Below are positions 42,961 to 50,785 of a stretch of DNA of 64,000 nucleotides, one piece after another (the first letter of the stretch is position 1; each line of letters starts with the position of its first letter). The notes beneath the pieces were generated by a model. The model did no database searches. It was given only the letters and a program-made list of their open reading frames with translations, and was not told the DNA's origin. The translations under genes and the position numbers were made by a program. Source of the stretch: a virus. The stretch is taken from positions 1 to 64,000 of the IMG/VR virus record IMGVR_UViG_3300008262_000014, one strand, 5' to 3'.

Positions 42961-43595
42961 AAAATGGTAAATATTTTATAGTTCTTTTTTGTAATAAAAA
43001 AAGAGTTAAAATACTTTATCGTTGTATGAAAAGAACTAAGGTTTATGAATATTGGCGCGAATATAAAACACAAAAAAAACCTAGGTTCATAAAACTACAA
43101 GGAAATAAACGAAAGTTAGAACTCGTTTATGAATTAGCTCTTATTTTTCCAAACAACAGATGGGCCACTAAAACATATATTAAAGACAGTTTAGGTAGAA
43201 ATATTGAAGCTAAAATAGAGGATAATAAATTTAGGATAAAAGAAATTATACCATATTGGGAAGAAGAACTAGTATATGATTTTCAGATAAAAAAAAGAAT
43301 AAGATATGGGGAAATGATCGATCAAATAAAATCCATAAAAGATATTGCACAAATTTTCACATTAAATAATAAATTATTTGTTCAAATAGATAATGATGTT
43401 AAATTTTTTGGGAATAAAAATATTCCTGACACAAATAGATTATTTGAATTAGTTAAAGAAGACATTGTAAAATCAAAAAAAGGTAATTATATTTTTGTTA
43501 AAGATATCACAACTCACCAGAGAAAGCAATTATATAATTTATTGGAATCTAAGGGATATAAACGAAGTGAATTATTTAGACATTATTCATATTGA
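42957..43595 (+). CDS. hypothetical protein of plus-strand insert
   Basis: 212 residues from the ATG at 42,957 that overlaps the previous TGA (ATGA), so it is translated with it; the longer open frame to 42,906 is not needed. It is basic (KKRVKILYRCMKRTKVYEYW, KPRFIKLQGNKRKLELVYEL) with a Trp-Ala-Thr-Lys segment (NNRWATKTYI). No family recognised. It converges on a minus-strand gene, overlapping its end by 20 bases. Confidence 0.55.
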   Translation: MKNGKYFIVLFCNKKRVKILYRCMKRTKVYEYWREYKTQKKPRFIKLQGNKRKLELVYELALIFPNNRWATKTYIKDSLGRNIEAKIEDNKFRIKEIIPYWEEELVYDFQIKKRIRYGEMIDQIKSIKDIAQIFTLNNKLFVQIDNDVKFFGNKNIPDTNRLFELVKEDIVKSKKGNYIFVKDITTHQRKQLYNLLESKGYKRSELFRHYSY

Positions 43596-43815
43596 ATATA
43601 ATTTCAACCATACCAATATTAATTTTAAATGTGTCTTTTGGTTTATCTGTTTTTCTATTGAGTTTTTTTTCAACTAAATTAAAAATTCTATAAAATTCCT
43701 CTTGAGATAAATTAAAAATAATTGTTGACGATTTAATATCGGCATTTACTTTTTCAATTAAATCAGAAATAATTGCTAATTGATTTAATAATTCACCCTT
43801 TTTCTCCATATCCAA
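43576..43815 (-). CDS. hypothetical protein
   Basis: 79 residues, helical (KKGELLNQLAIISDLIEKVN, EEFYRIFNLVEKKLNRK) with a basic middle. Overlaps its neighbours at both ends by about 20 bases. No domain recognised. Confidence 0.45.
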   Translation of the reverse strand: MDMEKKGELLNQLAIISDLIEKVNADIKSSTIIFNLSQEEFYRIFNLVEKKLNRKTDKPKDTFKINIGMVEIIFNMNNV

Positions 43816-43996
43816 AAATCTTTAAAATTTTTTTAAAAAAAGTAAGTTTTTCTTTTGGTTCAGATTTGAACATTTCAGTTTTATTCAAATTTTTTATATC
43901 GTTAATTGTCTTCGTCTTGTGTTTCGAGATTTCTATATTGTCCTTCTTTATCTCCTTGTTCAACCATTCTAATCCCTGTTGAATTTTCTTGTCCAT
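43793..43996 (-). CDS. hypothetical protein in long overlap
   Basis: 67 residues, very basic and helical (KKIQQGLEWLNKEIKKDNIE, KLTFFKKILKIFGYGEKG). It overlaps the 151-residue gene by 95 bases (43,902-43,996) in another frame, an unusual length. A shorter form from the internal ATG at 43,873 would remove the overlap but would keep only 26 residues. Confidence 0.35.
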   Translation of the reverse strand: MDKKIQQGLEWLNKEIKKDNIEISKHKTKTINDIKNLNKTEMFKSEPKEKLTFFKKILKIFGYGEKG

Positions 43997-44357
43997 ATTC
44001 TTCTATTAATTTAATGTCTTTAAGTTTATCTAATGAACTATTTTGAAATAACAATTTCAATTCATTTACTTTTTGTTCAAATAATCTTCTTTTTTCCTCT
44101 TCTTCTTTATTTACAAGTATTATTTCATTTGCACAACCAATAACAACATCATACCCTTCTTTTGTTGCAACAGATATTAATGATATTAAATTAAATTTAT
44201 CACTTTTATCTTGAATTTTAAATTTAATTGATTTATAAGGTGAAATTATCTCTTCATATTTCCAAGAAGATGGTAACTTAAGATCTAAGCTAACATTATT
44301 TTCTAATTCTCTTAAAGAGAAGAAATATGGTTTAAGGGTTTTAATTATATCAAACAT
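43902..44357 (-). CDS. hypothetical protein
   Basis: 151 residues. FDIIKTLKPYFFSLRELENN, then SLDLKLPSSWKYEEIISPYK, a beta-rich centre (NLISLISVATKEGYDVVIGC) and an acidic helix (NKEEEEKRRLFEQKVNELKL). No family known to me. Similar proteins seem common in large AT-rich phages. It shares its 3' end with a second frame (see the overlap gene). Confidence 0.5.
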   Translation of the reverse strand: MFDIIKTLKPYFFSLRELENNVSLDLKLPSSWKYEEIISPYKSIKFKIQDKSDKFNLISLISVATKEGYDVVIGCANEIILVNKEEEEKRRLFEQKVNELKLLFQNSSLDKLKDIKLIEEYGQENSTGIRMVEQGDKEGQYRNLETQDEDN

Positions 44358-44360
44358 ATA

Positions 44361-44543
44361 TTAATTAATAAAAAAATAAGTTATAAAATAAGATATTGAA
44401 AAATATAAAAAAACTTGATCTATTTTTGATATCTTTAGTATAGTCGGGTTTTCCTGAAAAAGTTTTACTACAAACTCTATTATAAATCTAAAATTATAGA
44501 TTAAACTTAATATAAATAAAAATAATTTAATTTGTTCCATCAT
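44361..44543 (-). CDS. small membrane protein
   Basis: 60 residues with two hydrophobic stretches (LFLFILSLIYNFRFIIEFVV and VFLYFSISYFITYFFIN). No soluble domain. Overlaps the Hc1 gene's stop by 17 bases. Function unknown. Confidence 0.45.
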   Translation of the reverse strand: MMEQIKLFLFILSLIYNFRFIIEFVVKLFQENPTILKISKIDQVFLYFSISYFITYFFIN

Positions 44544-44724
44544 TTTTTTTATGTTTTTTTATTTCTTCTAATATTTCTTTACGAAATATTTTTGTTAGAT
44601 CTTTTAATTCCTGAGCATATTTTCTGGCTCTTATTGACGCACTGTGGTTACCCTTTTTGAATACCTTATATGTGTCAACTGACATCTTTTCAACAATATC
44701 CTTTATGGTATTTAATGTTTCCAT
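44527..44724 (-). CDS. histone H1-like Hc1 protein
   Basis: 65 residues from the ATG at 44,722-44,724; a longer frame to 44,766 would add 14 hydrophobic residues not seen in the family. KKGNHSASIRARKYAQELKD followed by LTKIFRKEILEEIKKHKKND matches the Hc1 histone H1-like family of Bacteroidota and chlamydiae (KGNkaAgtRaRKal.el..l....R.ei.). The N-terminal ETLNTIKDIVEKMSVDTYKV fits its helix. It should bind and compact DNA. Unusual in a phage. Confidence 0.75.
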   Translation of the reverse strand: METLNTIKDIVEKMSVDTYKVFKKGNHSASIRARKYAQELKDLTKIFRKEILEEIKKHKKNDGTN

Positions 44725-44762
44725 AATTATTATGTTTTTAATATCAAAATAAGGAAAAAAAA

Positions 44763-45224
44763 TCACTTTTTCAAGTTTTGATCCATTATTCTATAAACAT
44801 CTTTTACCATGTCTAATTCGGATCTTGTTTTTATATGATCAAAATTGAATAATTTGTTTAAATATTCTTCTATACGAATTTCTTTATTCTCTATTTTATT
44901 AAAATAGAAAGCTTCTAAAAAAAAATTCCAAAAATATTCATGGTAATTTCCTCTTTCTTTAAAATAAATCCTTTCTTTACTAAAATCTTTAATTATTTTG
45001 TCCCAACACCAATTAAAATGACCTTTTATTTGATCTTCAGTTATTACAACATCCGACCCTAAATATGTTTTTTCTATTAAATCGTATAATGAAAATAAAA
45101 AGTCGTGAAATAGTTGCATTTTTTCACGACTTATATTATATGCCTTGTACCAAATTTCTATTTGGTATTTATAATTTTCAAATGAAGATAAATCAACAAA
45201 TTCTTTTTTATTTTCCATAATCAT
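44763..45224 (-). CDS. hypothetical protein
   Basis: 153 residues. Aromatic and acidic (NYKYQIEIWYKAYNISREKM, HDFLFSLYDLIEKTYLGSDV, GHFNWCWDKIIKDFSKE). No recognised domain. Lies just upstream of Hc1 with an overlap of its stop. Confidence 0.45.
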   Translation of the reverse strand: MIMENKKEFVDLSSFENYKYQIEIWYKAYNISREKMQLFHDFLFSLYDLIEKTYLGSDVVITEDQIKGHFNWCWDKIIKDFSKERIYFKERGNYHEYFWNFFLEAFYFNKIENKEIRIEEYLNKLFNFDHIKTRSELDMVKDVYRIMDQNLKK

Positions 45225-45267
45225 TATATTTTATAATATAAGAATAAAAGAAAATAAAAAAAAGAAA

Positions 45268-46668
45268 TTAATTTGTTTTTTTATTGTAAAATGCTAGTTT
45301 ATTTATTTTTTTAATTTCTTCATTAAGTAAATTATTGACCTCAGATTTAGATTCCGCAACAATATCAACATCTGTTGGTATAATTCCTCTGTGACCCCAA
45401 CTAACATCTTTTTTCTTTTTCTTATCTTCTACTTTTCTTTTTTTCTTATCAACAATTTGTTTACCAACTTTATCTTTAACAACGTTTCCGGCATCTGAAG
45501 AATTACCCATTGTACTATCACCTTCTAAAGATTTTTTAATTCTTTTTATATAATCTTTAGATGGTTCGTGATCAAAAGTTAAATCACTATTTGTCTCACC
45601 TCTATTATCTTCTATTTTTTTATCTTTTGATGATGTATTTCTATATGCCATTTTATCCCCTTTACCTATTGGTTTTGGAAATTCGGGATTGTCGTTTCCT
45701 TCAAAACTTAAATATTTTTTTAATTTATCCGCAACTTCTTTAGCGTATTTACGACTATTTTTTTCTGATGTTGATTGTGCTCTTTTAGTTACAGTTACAC
45801 CAGGGATACCAGGAATACCAGGTTGACCTTTAGCGGCCTCATTAACCATATTATTTATCAATGAAACTAATTCAGATTCTTTTAATCTTAATTTTGTTTT
45901 GGTAGACTCTTTCATATAACCACATTCCATACACATACCTTCTTTCATGTCACCACCACATTCAGAACACATTGTCTTGTCTTCAGACAAATAATCCATA
46001 TCTTCTTCAATATCTTTAGATATTGTAACTTTATGCATTTTCCCACTTCCTTTAGGGAATTCAAATTCTTTTTTACCATCATCCTTAGCGGCATCTGCGG
46101 CCAAAACAAACGCGTTTGATTCACCAATGTCATCAACTTTAGCAGATATTACTGGTGGTTTCATAAATTTTTTCACATCATCTTCAACATATTCCAAAAC
46201 TTCAATATCTTCATATTTATCCCCACATTCATCACATTGTGATTCTTCTTCTTTCATTTTGTCCCACATTTCATTAACATTAATGACTCTCTCATTAACG
46301 ATTATTTTATTTTTATTACCTAATTTAGCATCTAATATTGCTTCGGCTAAACTACCCATTGTTTTCTTTTTCATATCTATATTTTGTTTTTCTTCTAATT
46401 CTTGACCCATTTTATCTAATTCATCAATCATTTTTTCATATGATTCATATGAATCTTTTTCTATAATAAATTGTTTTCCGGGAATATCTTTTTTTAATTT
46501 GTCCACAATTTCATTTGCTTCCGATTCACTATTACAAATTTGTATGGGTTCTCCGTCACACATTACTTTATAAACCTCAAGTTTTTCTTCAGATTCTTTT
46601 AAAATCATTCTTTTCGCTACACTAAACAATGATTTTTCGATAATTTGGTTTAAATCAGTTACTTTCAT
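45268..46668 (-). CDS. putative prohead-core / internal protein with zinc-ribbon-like segment
   Basis: 466 residues. The N-terminus KVTDLNQIIEKSLFSVAKRM continues to ILKE (22-25), matching the (L/I)xE cleavage rule. A second leader-like stretch (LRLKESELVSLINNMVNEA) lies near residue 260. In between, CDECGDKYEDIEV (about 140) and CSECGGDMKEGMCMECG (about 238) give CxxC pairs of zinc-ribbon type. The rest is lysine- and acid-rich and probably disordered. It resembles scaffold or internal proteins of T4-like heads. The zinc pairs are unusual for one. Confidence 0.5.
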   Translation of the reverse strand: MKVTDLNQIIEKSLFSVAKRMILKESEEKLEVYKVMCDGEPIQICNSESEANEIVDKLKKDIPGKQFIIEKDSYESYEKMIDELDKMGQELEEKQNIDMKKKTMGSLAEAILDAKLGNKNKIIVNERVINVNEMWDKMKEEESQCDECGDKYEDIEVLEYVEDDVKKFMKPPVISAKVDDIGESNAFVLAADAAKDDGKKEFEFPKGSGKMHKVTISKDIEEDMDYLSEDKTMCSECGGDMKEGMCMECGYMKESTKTKLRLKESELVSLINNMVNEAAKGQPGIPGIPGVTVTKRAQSTSEKNSRKYAKEVADKLKKYLSFEGNDNPEFPKPIGKGDKMAYRNTSSKDKKIEDNRGETNSDLTFDHEPSKDYIKRIKKSLEGDSTMGNSSDAGNVVKDKVGKQIVDKKKRKVEDKKKKKDVSWGHRGIIPTDVDIVAESKSEVNNLLNEEIKKINKLAFYNKKTN

Positions 46669-46669
46669 A

Positions 46670-47548
46670 CTAAATAAATATCTTCTTTATCTCATTTAAT
46701 ACAATATTTTCAATTTCATTTACAGGTATACCATATTTTTTTGATGTTTCATCTATTGCCTCTTTTAGAATCTCTAAAGCGTTTATATCACCTTGATTAC
46801 AATATGGAAATTTTTTACACTTATCCTTTATTTTTATAAAAATCCCACCAGGACCACCCCATTTTGGAAAATTTTTATCTTTTACCGCTCTACTTTTTTT
46901 AATGGTTTCAGGACCACCAATAGCCAATGGGTTTTTACGACCTCTAGTTGTTGTCCCAAATAAAGGAACATCAAAAGATGCGGATGATGAGACTGATGAG
47001 TCTAACGCTTCATTAAACTCTTGTTTATCCCCATACTCTTTTGAATTATTTATGTTTCCTATTTTTCTTTTAATCATTGGTGCACCTAGCGCTGGTTCAG
47101 AAGATCCTGCGGCATCTGCCCCCATACTTTCCTTTGTTTCAATTTTCTTTAATTTGGTATAATATTTTGGATCTTCATACAAATGATCCATAGCAATTTC
47201 CTTTGCTTTTGATTTATCCTTTGTATGTTCCATTTCAACTTTTATACCTTTTTCCAATTGTTTACTTAGGAACATTTTCATCTTTGTTATTTTTTCAGGT
47301 GATACTGAATCGGTAGAATCATTATACGAATGTTTCTTAGCTATTTGTACTAATGTTTTTTTATCTGAAAGACCACCTTTTAATTTATTTGTTTCAGAAA
47401 TCTCATCTTTTTTAAGGTGATCATCAATCCATTTCTGTAGTTCATGTACATCAGGAGAATAGTCTTTACCTTTAACTCTTGATATATTCTTGTGTGCCAA
47501 TTTAATTAATTTACCAACATCCTCTTTAGAGTATTCTTTCTTTTCCAT
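46670..47548 (-). CDS. structural / core-associated protein (DUF5661-like segment)
   Basis: 292 residues. KKEYSKEDVGKLIKLAHKNI begins the chain; GIKVEMEHTKDKSKAKEIAM, then DHLYEDPKYYTKLKKIE matches the DUF5661 pattern (vE..HT....A..Ia.dHL.E.p.YY..L). The middle is low complexity (SSVSSSASFDVPLFG), then WGGPGGIFIKIKDKCKKFPY and a C-terminal helix. It shares one base with the next gene. Likely a virion or core component. Confidence 0.55.
   Translation of the reverse strand: MEKKEYSKEDVGKLIKLAHKNISRVKGKDYSPDVHELQKWIDDHLKKDEISETNKLKGGLSDKKTLVQIAKKHSYNDSTDSVSPEKITKMKMFLSKQLEKGIKVEMEHTKDKSKAKEIAMDHLYEDPKYYTKLKKIETKESMGADAAGSSEPALGAPMIKRKIGNINNSKEYGDKQEFNEALDSSVSSSASFDVPLFGTTTRGRKNPLAIGGPETIKKSRAVKDKNFPKWGGPGGIFIKIKDKCKKFPYCNQGDINALEILKEAIDETSKKYGIPVNEIENIVLNEIKKIFI
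46672..46681 (-). promoter_or_regulatory. candidate late promoter element
   Basis: Coding strand ATATTTATTT, two bases off the shared element, 3 bases upstream of the 466-residue gene. Confidence 0.25.
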
Positions 47549-47787
47549 TATTTAACTGATTTTAAAGCCCCTTCCCAAAATGACTTTCTTTGCCATAATG
47601 TTTTAAATAATTCAACAACCACTTTAGTTGATAGATCGACTATTTTATCATCTATATTTTTTGTACCTAATTCTTTTTGAATAATTTTAATGACAACATT
47701 ATGTGCATTCGTTGAATCTAAGAAATCTTTCATCTCTTTTTGTGCTATTTTCTGTATCTCCTTCTTATCGTCATTAGTTAACGCCAT
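47548..47787 (-). CDS. hypothetical protein
   Basis: 79 residues, helical (TNDDKKEIQKIAQKEMKDFL, AHNVVIKIIQKELGTKNIDD), ending FWEGALKSVK. Repeated charged heptads suggest a coiled coil. It lies between the DUF5661-like and the core-like genes, sharing one base with the former. No named family. Confidence 0.5.
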   Translation of the reverse strand: MALTNDDKKEIQKIAQKEMKDFLDSTNAHNVVIKIIQKELGTKNIDDKIVDLSTKVVVELFKTLWQRKSFWEGALKSVK

Positions 47788-47789
47788 TA

Positions 47790-48329
47790 TTAATTATTTT
47801 TTCTATTGTCGATTATTTTATTCATTGTTGTTGAAAATGTATCATTAAATTTATTTAGTTTACTTATGAGATCAATAACTTCTGTCTTTATTTCTAACAT
47901 ATCGGCATTTAAATAAATTCCATTATCTTCACCAGCAATAAAAACAAAGCTAATATCATCATCAGTTAGGGTGCCATCTAACCTAATCTGATCTTTTGAG
48001 ATAGTAAAACCAGGATCAAATTCCGATAAATTTGAAACTTGAGATTTGAACCCGTCGATTAATTGAGAAATTGAATTTTTATCTTCTTCAGATATTTCCA
48101 AATCTTTAAAATCAGAAGATACTATTTTAACATCTACATCATTTATAACGGTAATATCGTCACCACTTTTTGTTTCTTCGTCATCTTTAAATACATCAAC
48201 ACCTTTTGCTTCATCTCCGTCGTCTTCTCTTAGAATTTTATTAATATTTATTTTTGATTCATTAAGTCTCCTTAACGTATTCAACATTCTTTTAGTTTGG
48301 TCATAATTCGTCAACGTTTTCTTTTGCAT
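47790..48329 (-). CDS. putative prohead-core protein with capsid-targeting-like N-terminus
   Basis: 179 residues. The N-terminal helix (KKTLTNYDQTKRMLNTLRRL) ends in Leu-Asn-Glu at 22-24, with a further Leu-Arg-Glu at 33-35, both (L/I)xE-type sites. The rest is strongly acidic (EDDGDEAKGVDVFKDDEETK, then DISFVFIAGEDNGIYLNAD). It fits an acidic internal or scaffold protein in the head. It overlaps the next gene by 29 bases. Confidence 0.5.
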   Translation of the reverse strand: MQKKTLTNYDQTKRMLNTLRRLNESKININKILREDDGDEAKGVDVFKDDEETKSGDDITVINDVDVKIVSSDFKDLEISEEDKNSISQLIDGFKSQVSNLSEFDPGFTISKDQIRLDGTLTDDDISFVFIAGEDNGIYLNADMLEIKTEVIDLISKLNKFNDTFSTTMNKIIDNRKNN

Positions 48330-48948
48330 CTTTAAAAAAGTTTTTAAAATTAAATGAAAGGTTTATATCTGTATAAATATCTGAAAAATTTGATTTACAT
48401 ACAACCCCATTAAATTTAGATGCATTTTTGAAAAAAGCTTGAGATGGGACAATTTGTCTCTTTATTTTGTGTTTTTCACATAAAAATTCACATAATTTAT
48501 GTACTGAATTTATTTGGTCCTGATTATATTTGTCCCAAAAATAATGATTTCTCCAACTTTTTATGAATGGTTCCGTTCTATATGGATCACCAATCCAATT
48601 GTTTAAAAACCCATTTATTGTGTTTTTACTCAACCAACCTAAATTTTCTATAGCAATTTTGATTTGTTTTTTGTCAATTTCGGGATTTTTGAATGTAACT
48701 GAACTGTAATTAGTGTCGAAAATTTGATATATGTTACCAAGTTTACTAATAATAAAATGGGGGATATCTTCATATTCCCCATTTTTACGATATTTTATTT
48801 TACTTACAAAATCATCAAATCTTCTTGTAGTATCGTACAAAAGTATTTGATTTTTTTTTGATTTTTTTCTTAATATTTTTAGACTTTCATCATCTAATTC
48901 TTCTACGTTGTGAGTTACCAACATTTCTTGATACTTTTTTTGAAACAT
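48301..48948 (-). CDS. amidase_2-like protein, catalytic residues changed
   Basis: 215 residues. LLYDTTRRFDDFVSKIKYRK, DIPHFIISKLGNIYQIFDTN and KIAIENLGWLS follow the amidase_2/PGRP order (HFvI...G.iyQl.d, I.ien). A later KFNGVVCKSNFSDIYTDINL corresponds to the segment where a zinc His is expected, but a Cys-Lys is present here. The first His (PHF) is kept. It may bind peptidoglycan without cutting, or use altered chemistry. Start could be 48,948 or 48,924; both overlap the upstream gene. Confidence 0.5.
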   Translation of the reverse strand: MFQKKYQEMLVTHNVEELDDESLKILRKKSKKNQILLYDTTRRFDDFVSKIKYRKNGEYEDIPHFIISKLGNIYQIFDTNYSSVTFKNPEIDKKQIKIAIENLGWLSKNTINGFLNNWIGDPYRTEPFIKSWRNHYFWDKYNQDQINSVHKLCEFLCEKHKIKRQIVPSQAFFKNASKFNGVVCKSNFSDIYTDINLSFNFKNFFKDAKENVDEL

Positions 48949-50473
48949 TAGAGTTTTTACTAATTAGTTCTTCATTTACTAAATTTTGTCCTATAGTATA
49001 GGAATAATGATCTTTTGAATTTTCATTAATTGTTGAACTTTCTTCATCAGATGATATCTGTGAATCTAATACTTGTATTTGGTCTTCTATTTCTTTTTTT
49101 TTTAATTCTTCAATCTGTTCTATGTCTTCTTCTGTGGCAAATGGTTCCGGAACAAATCCATCAAAATCATCTTCTTTTTGGAAAATATTTTCTTTTTCTG
49201 ATTCTATAGTGGAAAATTCTTGTGAGTTATTTTCAAATTCTGATTCTATAGTGGAAAATTCTTGTGCGATATCTTTATTATCATCTTCGGGTTTTGTTAG
49301 TATAGTTTCTTCAATAATGTTTTCCTTTTCAATGATTTTTTCTTCAACATGTTCATTACCGATTGGTTGGGTAACTTCTTCTTTAACTATTTCTTTTTGA
49401 TCAATGATTTGATGATGTTCATTAAATATAGGTTGGGTAACTTCTTCTTTAACTACCTCTTCCTTATGATGTTTATTAACAATAGATTCTTCAGACTCTT
49501 CTTTAACTACCTCTCCTTCAATATATTGATTATCAATTTGTTCTACGGTATTTTGATTTGATTCATTTTTTATCAAATCTTCTTTATTGTTAACAGTTTC
49601 GTAATTTTTATATTCTTCTATTTTATTTTCATTTTCTGATACGATTATATCATTTTTTTTTTCTTCTGATGTTTTATTAATTTGTTCATCATCTATACTA
49701 TCATATTTCCCACTATTATTAATGCTTTCATTATCATTTTCTTCTATTTCTTGATAGTCTTTATTGTGTGAATAATTCTCGTGTTCAATATCATCCTTAT
49801 TATAATTTACTTTTTCTTCATTTTTTTGATCTAAATTATTATTTTTTTTATTTAAAATTTTCTCTATCTTTTCTAATTCTTCTTCCGTTGGTGTGTACTT
49901 TTCATTTCTTTCTCTTTCCGCTTCAATTATTGCAGCCTCTCTACTAATTTTTTCCACATCAACAACAGGTTGGGGTAATGATTGTTTTTTCCTATCTTCT
50001 TCAGTAAACTTAACTAACATATGTAGAAATGATAATGAAATTATGGGTAACATACCTCCAGCAAAAAATGCTAAAAATCTTTTGTGACCAATCAAATCTG
50101 TATTATCAACACCCATAAATTCAACCATCGGAGAAACTAAATCAATCCAATCTTTAAATGATTTACTGTCAATATCAATATAAGAATAAGCAAAGTATAT
50201 ATTACCAATAAATTGTACCAATGTAACTAAACCAAATGGAAAATAAACTTTCTTACCCATATCCGCAGAAATGGCGGCCAATGTAGATAGTGCCGCTATT
50301 TCAATACCTATAGATAGGTAAATTGCCCAACTTACCGGATTTGAAATACCATACCATTTAGTTACATGTGATATTGAAACCAATGCCACTGTGAATATTG
50401 GTACTAAAAATGCACTAATAATTAATGTCCTGTAATTTCTACTAAACCAATCCTTACTAATAAATTTGCCCAT
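48890..50473 (-). CDS. membrane protein with long acidic repetitive tail
   Basis: 527 residues. The first 165 hold about four membrane spans (TLIISAFLVPIFTVALVSI, AIYLSIGIEIAALSTLAAI, PFGLVTLVQFIGNIYFAYS, FLAFFAGGMLPIISLSFLH). From about 175 the chain is charged and disordered, with tandem repeats: EEVVKEEVTQPI...NEHH (22-residue period) and AQEFSTIESE (14-residue period). The tail ends in arginines (NSQRRRIR). The tail could tether or recruit proteins at the membrane. Function unknown. Confidence 0.65.
   Translation of the reverse strand: MGKFISKDWFSRNYRTLIISAFLVPIFTVALVSISHVTKWYGISNPVSWAIYLSIGIEIAALSTLAAISADMGKKVYFPFGLVTLVQFIGNIYFAYSYIDIDSKSFKDWIDLVSPMVEFMGVDNTDLIGHKRFLAFFAGGMLPIISLSFLHMLVKFTEEDRKKQSLPQPVVDVEKISREAAIIEAERERNEKYTPTEEELEKIEKILNKKNNNLDQKNEEKVNYNKDDIEHENYSHNKDYQEIEENDNESINNSGKYDSIDDEQINKTSEEKKNDIIVSENENKIEEYKNYETVNNKEDLIKNESNQNTVEQIDNQYIEGEVVKEESEESIVNKHHKEEVVKEEVTQPIFNEHHQIIDQKEIVKEEVTQPIGNEHVEEKIIEKENIIEETILTKPEDDNKDIAQEFSTIESEFENNSQEFSTIESEKENIFQKEDDFDGFVPEPFATEEDIEQIEELKKKEIEDQIQVLDSQISSDEESSTINENSKDHYSYTIGQNLVNEELISKNSNVSKKVSRNVGNSQRRRIR
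49197..49266. repeat. 42-bp period direct repeat
   Basis: A 28-base unit occurs at 49,197-49,224 and 49,239-49,266, giving the FSTIESE repeat (14 residues) in the acidic membrane protein. Confidence 0.9.
49365..49455. repeat. 66-bp period direct repeat
   Basis: A 25-base unit occurs at 49,365-49,389 and 49,431-49,455 and encodes the VVKEEVTQPI repeat (22-residue period) in the acidic membrane protein. A degenerate third copy lies nearby. Confidence 0.9.
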
Positions 50474-50476
50474 AAA

Positions 50477-50764
50477 TTATTTTAATTTTGATTCAAGATT
50501 TGAAATTTCCCCATCGATGGTGGTTTGTCTACTAACATCCAACATTTTTCTGTCAGTAGACTGTATCATTCTTTTTTCAGATTTCAACCCTTCTATTTGT
50601 AATCTCAAATCTAATTCCTTTTTATTATATGTTGAATCCTTAAGTTGTGTCAATTCTTTTCTTATTTTCGAAATTTCTCTACTATCACCACAACTTTTAA
50701 AGAATGATAGTAATGTGATTACTAAAACGATAATTGTGAATTTTTCTTCAATAAACTTTTTCAT
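50477..50764 (-). CDS. membrane-anchored coiled-coil protein
   Basis: 95 residues. FTIIVLVITLLSFFKSC is one membrane segment, followed by long helices (SREISKIRKELTQLKDSTYN, KKELDLRLQIEGLKSEKRM). A spanin-like or scaffold-like shape, with no named family. Overlaps nothing and lies next to the sigma factor gene. Confidence 0.5.
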   Translation of the reverse strand: MKKFIEEKFTIIVLVITLLSFFKSCGDSREISKIRKELTQLKDSTYNKKELDLRLQIEGLKSEKRMIQSTDRKMLDVSRQTTIDGEISNLESKLK

Positions 50765-50775
50765 AATATTTTTTT

Positions 50776-50785
50776 TTATAAATAG
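50776..50785 (-). promoter_or_regulatory. candidate late promoter element
   Basis: Coding strand CTATTTATAA, one base off the shared element, 11 bases upstream of the 95-residue coiled-coil gene. Confidence 0.35.
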
